A stretch of 10,573 nt of DNA from Propionibacteriaceae bacterium (lineage in GTDB: Bacteria > Actinomycetota > Actinomycetes > Propionibacteriales > Propionibacteriaceae): NCBI GenBank assembly GCA_031260385.1, contig JAIRKB010000266.1:1-10573 (forward strand), written 5' to 3'. The notes under the pieces are model-generated. The model was given only the letters and a program-made list of their open reading frames with translations. It was not told the origin of the DNA and searched no databases. Shown one piece after another: positions 7,986 through 10,573 of this stretch. The first letter of the stretch is position 1, and each line of letters starts with the position of its first letter. The translations under genes were made by a program, and so were the position numbers.

Positions 7986-8968
7986 CTGGGTTAGTCGATC
8001 AATTTGGGCGTCAACATCGGGATCTGCGGGTGTCGATCACTGATCGCTGCTCGCTGCGCTGTTGGTATTGCCTGCCGGTCGCGCCCAAGGCCTGGTTACC
8101 GAAAGCCTCCTTGTTGACGCCTATCGAGATCCAGCGGTTAGTCGGAATCGCCCGGACCTTGGGGATTGAGCGCGTTCGCCTCACCGGTGGTGAAGCGCTC
8201 GTACGGCCCGACCTAGTGGAGATCGTCCGCCGGATTGCCGCCTTGCCCGACCCGCCCGAACTCGCTTTGACGACCAATGGAATCGGCTTGGCGAAACTAG
8301 CGCAACCCTTGGCCGAAGCTGGGTTACGCCGAGTCAATGTCTCCCTCGACAGCCTCGATCGGGCGACCTACGCCCTGATCACTGGTCGGGACTGTCTGCC
8401 TCAGGCGCTGGGTGGCCTTGAGGCGGCAGTCCTGGCTGGGTTACACCCGGTGAAGATCAACGCGGTCTTAATGCCGGAGGTCAACGACCACGAAGGTCTA
8501 GCTCTGCTCGACTTTGCGATTAAGCAGGGGTACGAGTTGCGGTTTATCGAACAGATGCCCCTCGATAGTGCGGGGGCTTGGCATCGCTCCAGGATGGTTA
8601 GTGCCGACGATATCCACCAGAGCCTGACGCGGCATCATCATTTGACCCGCCTGCCCGATCAGGGCCATGCCCCGGCTACCCGCTGGTTAGTGGACGGTGG
8701 CCCGGCAGTGGTGGGCTTTATCGCCGCGATCACGGAACCCTTCTGTAAGGCTTGTGATCGCTTGCGGCTAACGGCCGATGGCGCTCTGCGTAGTTGTCTA
8801 TTCGCCCACCAGGAGGTCGATTTGCGGACCCCCTTACGGCAGGGTGCGAGCGACGATGACATCGCTTCGATGATAGTGGAAGCGGTGGCTAATAAACCCC
8901 GGGGCCATCAGATTGGCAACGATGATTTTGTTCAACCAGTTCGGGTGATGTCAGCGATAGGAGGTTGA
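7982..8968 (+). CDS. moaA: GTP 3',8-cyclase MoaA (radical SAM)
   Basis: MoaA starts Moco synthesis by radical-SAM cyclisation of GTP to 3',8-cyclo-GTP, the MoaC substrate. In the 328-residue protein the first [4Fe-4S] site is Cys23/27/30 in SITDRCSLRCWYC. The second, substrate-binding cluster is Cys255/258/272 in FCKACDRLRLTADGALRSC, with the normal 2 and 13 residue spacings. LTGGEAL (67-73), the PVKINAVLMPEVND segment (156-169) and FIEQMPLD are further family motifs. The last two residues are Gly-Gly (SAIGG), the conserved tail that reaches into the active site and is essential in characterised MoaA. The frame extends to a GTG at 7967, but the ATG at 7982 overlaps the moaE stop as ATGA and sits just ahead of the conserved FGR...LRVSITDRC region, so I prefer it. 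Confidence 0.96.
   Translation: MTGLVDQFGRQHRDLRVSITDRCSLRCWYCLPVAPKAWLPKASLLTPIEIQRLVGIARTLGIERVRLTGGEALVRPDLVEIVRRIAALPDPPELALTTNGIGLAKLAQPLAEAGLRRVNVSLDSLDRATYALITGRDCLPQALGGLEAAVLAGLHPVKINAVLMPEVNDHEGLALLDFAIKQGYELRFIEQMPLDSAGAWHRSRMVSADDIHQSLTRHHHLTRLPDQGHAPATRWLVDGGPAVVGFIAAITEPFCKACDRLRLTADGALRSCLFAHQEVDLRTPLRQGASDDDIASMIVEAVANKPRGHQIGNDDFVQPVRVMSAIGG
8959..8964 (+). promoter_or_regulatory. Ribosome binding site of mobA
   Basis: A perfect AGGAGG lies in the last codons of moaA. It is three bases from an ATG at 8968 (which shares one base with the moaA TGA) and six from the ATG at 8971. The usual spacing favours 8971; the choice changes the protein by one residue. Confidence 0.75.
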
Positions 8969-8970
8969 TG

Positions 8971-9696
8971 ATGGTGATTGATGAGTTAGCGAGACGGCGT
9001 TGGGCGCCGGTGCAGATCGCCTGGTCGGCGATTATCTTGGCCGGGGGTCAATCGGGGCGTCTGGGCCATGACAAGGCCTTACTGATTGGGCCGGATGGTC
9101 GCTCTACGCTGGAGCGGACGATCGACGCTTGTGGATCGGCCTTGCAGTGTGTCGTTGTTGGGCCGGAGCGGAATGGGGTGGTGGCTCCTAATCTGGTCTG
9201 GACTCGCGAGTCGCCTGCCTTCACTGGCCCAGCCCGGGGGATCGCCGCTGGGGTGAAGGCCTTGGCAGTGGATAGTGACTGGGTGGTGGTCTTGGGCTGT
9301 GATATGCCGGGAGTCGGTGTCGGGGTCGAGCAGTTGCTCAAGGCGGCGGAAGGTTTTGATCGGAGCTTTGCTGATTGCGATGGTTTGGTCGGGCGAGCGG
9401 ACGGTCAGCGCCAATGGTTGTGTGGGATCTATCGCACGCCGTCCCTAAAGCGGGCTTGTGCCCAGTTGGCCCCCGCCGGATCGGGTGAACCGGTCCATCG
9501 GCTGCTGTCGGGGTTTGATGTGATCGCCTTGGAGCTGGAGCCAGCGGTGGTGAGAGATATTGACACCGCCGCCGATATGAACGACCTTGGCTTCCGACCG
9601 GGACTGCCGAGCCATGAGGTGCCGGTCGTACACACGAAATACCGCCCAGCCCGGGGCTTGCGGCTCTCTGGGCGTCGCCTGGTCTCGCCCGCATAG
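8971..9696 (+). CDS. mobA: Molybdenum cofactor guanylyltransferase (MobA-like)
   Basis: MobA attaches GMP from GTP to Mo-molybdopterin, forming the MGD cofactor that NarG requires. Counted from the ATG at 8971, the 241-residue protein has the nucleotidyltransferase signature LAGGQSGRLGHDK at 23-35, GPARGIAAG at 86-94, the metal-binding CDMP with Asp111, CGIYR at 151-155 and the closing DIDTAADMNDL at 197-206. It is longer than E. coli MobA (194 residues), with about 16 extra residues at the N terminus and a basic tail of about 35 residues after the last family motif. TTG at 8965 and ATG at 8968 are alternative starts. The tail ends at a TAG. The next gene starts 21 bases later in the same frame, so a former fusion split by a stop codon is possible. 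MobA-like enzymes can be confused with other nucleotidyltransferases, but the operon settles the role. Confidence 0.9.
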   Translation: MVIDELARRRWAPVQIAWSAIILAGGQSGRLGHDKALLIGPDGRSTLERTIDACGSALQCVVVGPERNGVVAPNLVWTRESPAFTGPARGIAAGVKALAVDSDWVVVLGCDMPGVGVGVEQLLKAAEGFDRSFADCDGLVGRADGQRQWLCGIYRTPSLKRACAQLAPAGSGEPVHRLLSGFDVIALELEPAVVRDIDTAADMNDLGFRPGLPSHEVPVVHTKYRPARGLRLSGRRLVSPA

Positions 9697-9717
9697 GGGC
9701 TTAAGGAAAGGGAGCAA

Positions 9718-9996
9718 ATGTCAGAGTTTGTGGTTGTTGAGAACTACTTGGCGGAGTTGCGGGCCGGGCTCGACCTCGCTGGTCTGGAGCCGCTGGATAT
9801 TCCGGCCCTCCTGGCAGCGGTGCGGACGATCGCCCACACGGTCACCCATCCGGCTGGTCCGGTGGCGACCTTCGCCGCTGGCTACGCCGCCGCCCGCGCT
9901 GGTGGCTCGGCGGTGGTGGTCGAGCAGATCATCGCCGAGACGGTCGCCCTCGCCCAAACCTTTGCAGCGGGTCAGGTGGGCGATGACGGCGACTGA
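9718..9996 (+). CDS. Small DUF6457-like protein of unknown function, in the Moco operon
   Basis: This encodes 92 residues with no catalytic motif or membrane segment that I recognise. The sequence looks mostly helical and alanine-rich. The block DIPALLAAVRTIAHTVTHPAGPVATFAAGYAAARAGG (about residues 27-63) resembles the pattern of the actinobacterial family DUF6457 (helix, then AH.V.(R/H)PA.P..TF..GYAAGRAGG). As I recall, members are found beside or fused to the C terminus of MobA-like proteins. The ATG at 9718 has a GGGAG at 9710-9714 and AAGGA further upstream. It follows mobA after 21 bases in the same frame and overlaps moaD by 14 bases in another frame. Position suggests an accessory role in guanylylation or handover of Moco, but that is inference only. 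The family call is from memory of the pattern. Confidence 0.75.
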   Translation: MSEFVVVENYLAELRAGLDLAGLEPLDIPALLAAVRTIAHTVTHPAGPVATFAAGYAAARAGGSAVVVEQIIAETVALAQTFAAGQVGDDGD

Positions 9997-10237
9997 CTTG
10001 GTGCAGGTGCGCTATTTCGCGGTCGCCCGGGCGCGGGTTGGCGTCGCGGAAGAATGGTTGCCGGGAGCCCTCGGTCTTGCCGGGATCGTCGCGGCGGTGA
10101 CCGAACGTACGCCAGAAGCCAGCGCCACCCTAGCTGGCTGCTCCTTCCTGGTCAATGGCTTGCGGACCTTCCCGACCGATGAGCCGCTGGTGGCCGGAGC
10201 GGTGGTTGACGTCCTGCCGCCTTTCGCTGGGGGCTGA
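9983..10237 (+). CDS. moaD: Molybdopterin synthase sulfur-carrier subunit MoaD
   Basis: MoaD is a ubiquitin-fold sulfur carrier. Its C-terminal glycine is adenylylated by a MoeB-type E1, converted to a thiocarboxylate and used by MoaE. The 84-residue protein begins VQVRYFAVARARVGVAEE, the first beta strands of the fold, contains FLVNGL and DVLPPFAGG, and ends exactly in Gly-Gly, as required. Length matches E. coli MoaD (81). The ATG at 9983 follows a GGTGGG and overlaps the last 14 bases of the preceding gene in a different frame. The frame stays open far upstream to 9587, but that stretch lies inside mobA and the DUF6457-like gene and has no family features. The E1-like gene begins one base after the stop, which supports the assignment over a ThiS-type carrier. 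Confidence 0.92.
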   Translation: MTATDLVQVRYFAVARARVGVAEEWLPGALGLAGIVAAVTERTPEASATLAGCSFLVNGLRTFPTDEPLVAGAVVDVLPPFAGG

Positions 10238-10238
10238 G

Positions 10239-10573
10239 ATGAGCCCGCTCTCTCGCGATCCAGATCGCGATGCTCGCCATCTAGCCTTGCCCGATTTCGG
10301 GGAAGCCGAACTTAGCAAGCTGCAGCAGGCTATCGTCGTAGTGATCGGCGCCGGCGGCTTGGGCGCCCCAGTGCTGACCTACCTAGCGGCGAGCGGGGTG
10401 GGGACCTTGCGCATCGTCGATGACGATGTCGTCGAAGCCAGCAATCTTGCTCGCCAAGTCCTCTTTCGCCCCGTCGATCTTGGGCAGTCCAAAGCCCACC
10501 TCGCCGGGCGCCGGGTCGGCGAGATCAACCCGGATGTCCACTGGGAGGCCTACTCCACCCGCTTCACGGCTGA
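10239..10573 (+). CDS. moeB: MoeB/ThiF-type E1-like adenylyltransferase (3' truncated by the window)
   Basis: E1-like enzymes of this family adenylylate the C-terminal glycine of MoaD (MoeB), allowing sulfur transfer. The first 111 residues are visible. They show the N-terminal ARHLALPDFGE, the nucleotide-binding loop VIGAGGLGAP (residues 35-44), IVDDDVVEASNLARQ (59-73) with acidic residues and the Arg/Gln pair that contact ATP, Lys85 in GQSKAHLA, and INPDV. This is the standard MoeB/ThiF/MoeZ N-terminal half. The ATG at 10239 comes one base after moaD, behind a run of Gs at 10229-10233. The window ends before the zinc-binding cysteines and before any C-terminal rhodanese domain. I therefore cannot tell MoeB from the MoeZ-like form common in actinobacteria. 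Proximity to moaD favours a Moco role. Confidence 0.9.
   Translation, partial: MSPLSRDPDRDARHLALPDFGEAELSKLQQAIVVVIGAGGLGAPVLTYLAASGVGTLRIVDDDVVEASNLARQVLFRPVDLGQSKAHLAGRRVGEINPDVHWEAYSTRFTA
10253..10270. repeat. Short perfect inverted repeat at the start of the moeB-like gene
   Basis: TCGCGATC, a two-base spacer CA, then GATCGCGA: an eight-base perfect inverted repeat starting 14 bases after the A of the ATG. It encodes the repetitive SRDPDRD residues. In RNA it would fold with a shorter stem and a larger loop and could modestly slow initiation. There is no T-run, so it is not a terminator. It may simply be chance. Confidence 0.6.

Larger units (their letters stand above)
1..10573 (+). other. 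Probable single transcription unit: transporter-narGHJI-moaC/mog-moaE-moaA-mobA-DUF6457-moaD-moeB
   Basis: All genes share one strand. Junctions are 9 bases (transporter/narG), TAATG (narG/narH), ATGA (narH/narJ, narJ/narI, narI/moaC-mog, moaE/moaA), TGATG (moaC-mog/moaE), 2 bases (moaA/mobA), 21 bases (mobA/DUF6457), a 14-base overlap (DUF6457/moaD) and 1 base (moaD/moeB). I see no convincing promoter, FNR-like operator, riboswitch or terminator. Control signals are presumably upstream of the transporter gene, outside the window. That everything is one transcript is inferred from spacing. Confidence 0.8.

Noticed and set aside
9587..9982. Upstream in-frame extension of moaD through the DUF6457-like gene and the end of mobA
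   Set aside because: The sequence is Arg/Ser/Trp-rich with no similarity to a sulfur carrier; MoaD of normal length starts at 9983.

Overview
The window reads as one stretch of a bacterial chromosome (or large plasmid) carrying a membrane-bound respiratory nitrate reductase operon that runs directly into a molybdenum cofactor (Moco) biosynthesis operon. All genes are on the + strand. The sequence is GC-rich by eye and the coding is extremely dense. The largest intergenic gap is 21 bases, and most neighbours overlap by 1, 4 or 14 bases. A fused MoaC-Mog protein and a small protein resembling the actinobacterial family DUF6457 suggest an Actinomycetota host, possibly of the Propionibacteriaceae type. 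That assignment is inference from gene content, not a database result.

Layout: bases 1-109 are the 3' end of a membrane protein that, by position, is most likely a NarK-type nitrate/nitrite transporter. Bases 119-6541 are narG, narH, narJ and narI: the molybdenum catalytic subunit, the iron-sulfur subunit, the assembly chaperone and the di-haem cytochrome b subunit. Every expected metal-ligand residue I checked is present. Bases 6538-10573 are moaC-mog (fused), moaE, moaA, mobA, a DUF6457-like small gene, moaD and the start of a moeB/thiF-type adenylyltransferase that runs off the window.

How the genes work together: the transporter would bring nitrate into the cytoplasm. NarI oxidises quinol in the membrane and passes electrons through the NarH and NarG clusters to a bis-MGD molybdenum centre, where nitrate is reduced to nitrite. 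NarJ holds apo-NarGH until the cofactor is inserted. The downstream genes make that cofactor: MoaA and MoaC convert GTP to cyclic pyranopterin monophosphate. MoaD (charged by the MoeB-like E1) and MoaE insert the dithiolene sulfurs. The Mog domain adenylylates molybdopterin and MobA adds GMP to give the guanine dinucleotide form that NarG needs. MoeA (molybdate insertion) is not in the window.

No promoter, terminator, RNA gene, mobile element, CRISPR array or non-coding stretch longer than 21 bases is visible. Transcription presumably starts upstream of base 1 and continues past the right edge. I do not see a wholly new system. The points most worth a second look are the DUF6457-like protein, which is separated from mobA by one in-frame amber codon plus seven sense codons, and the translational coupling of the reductase to its own cofactor pathway.
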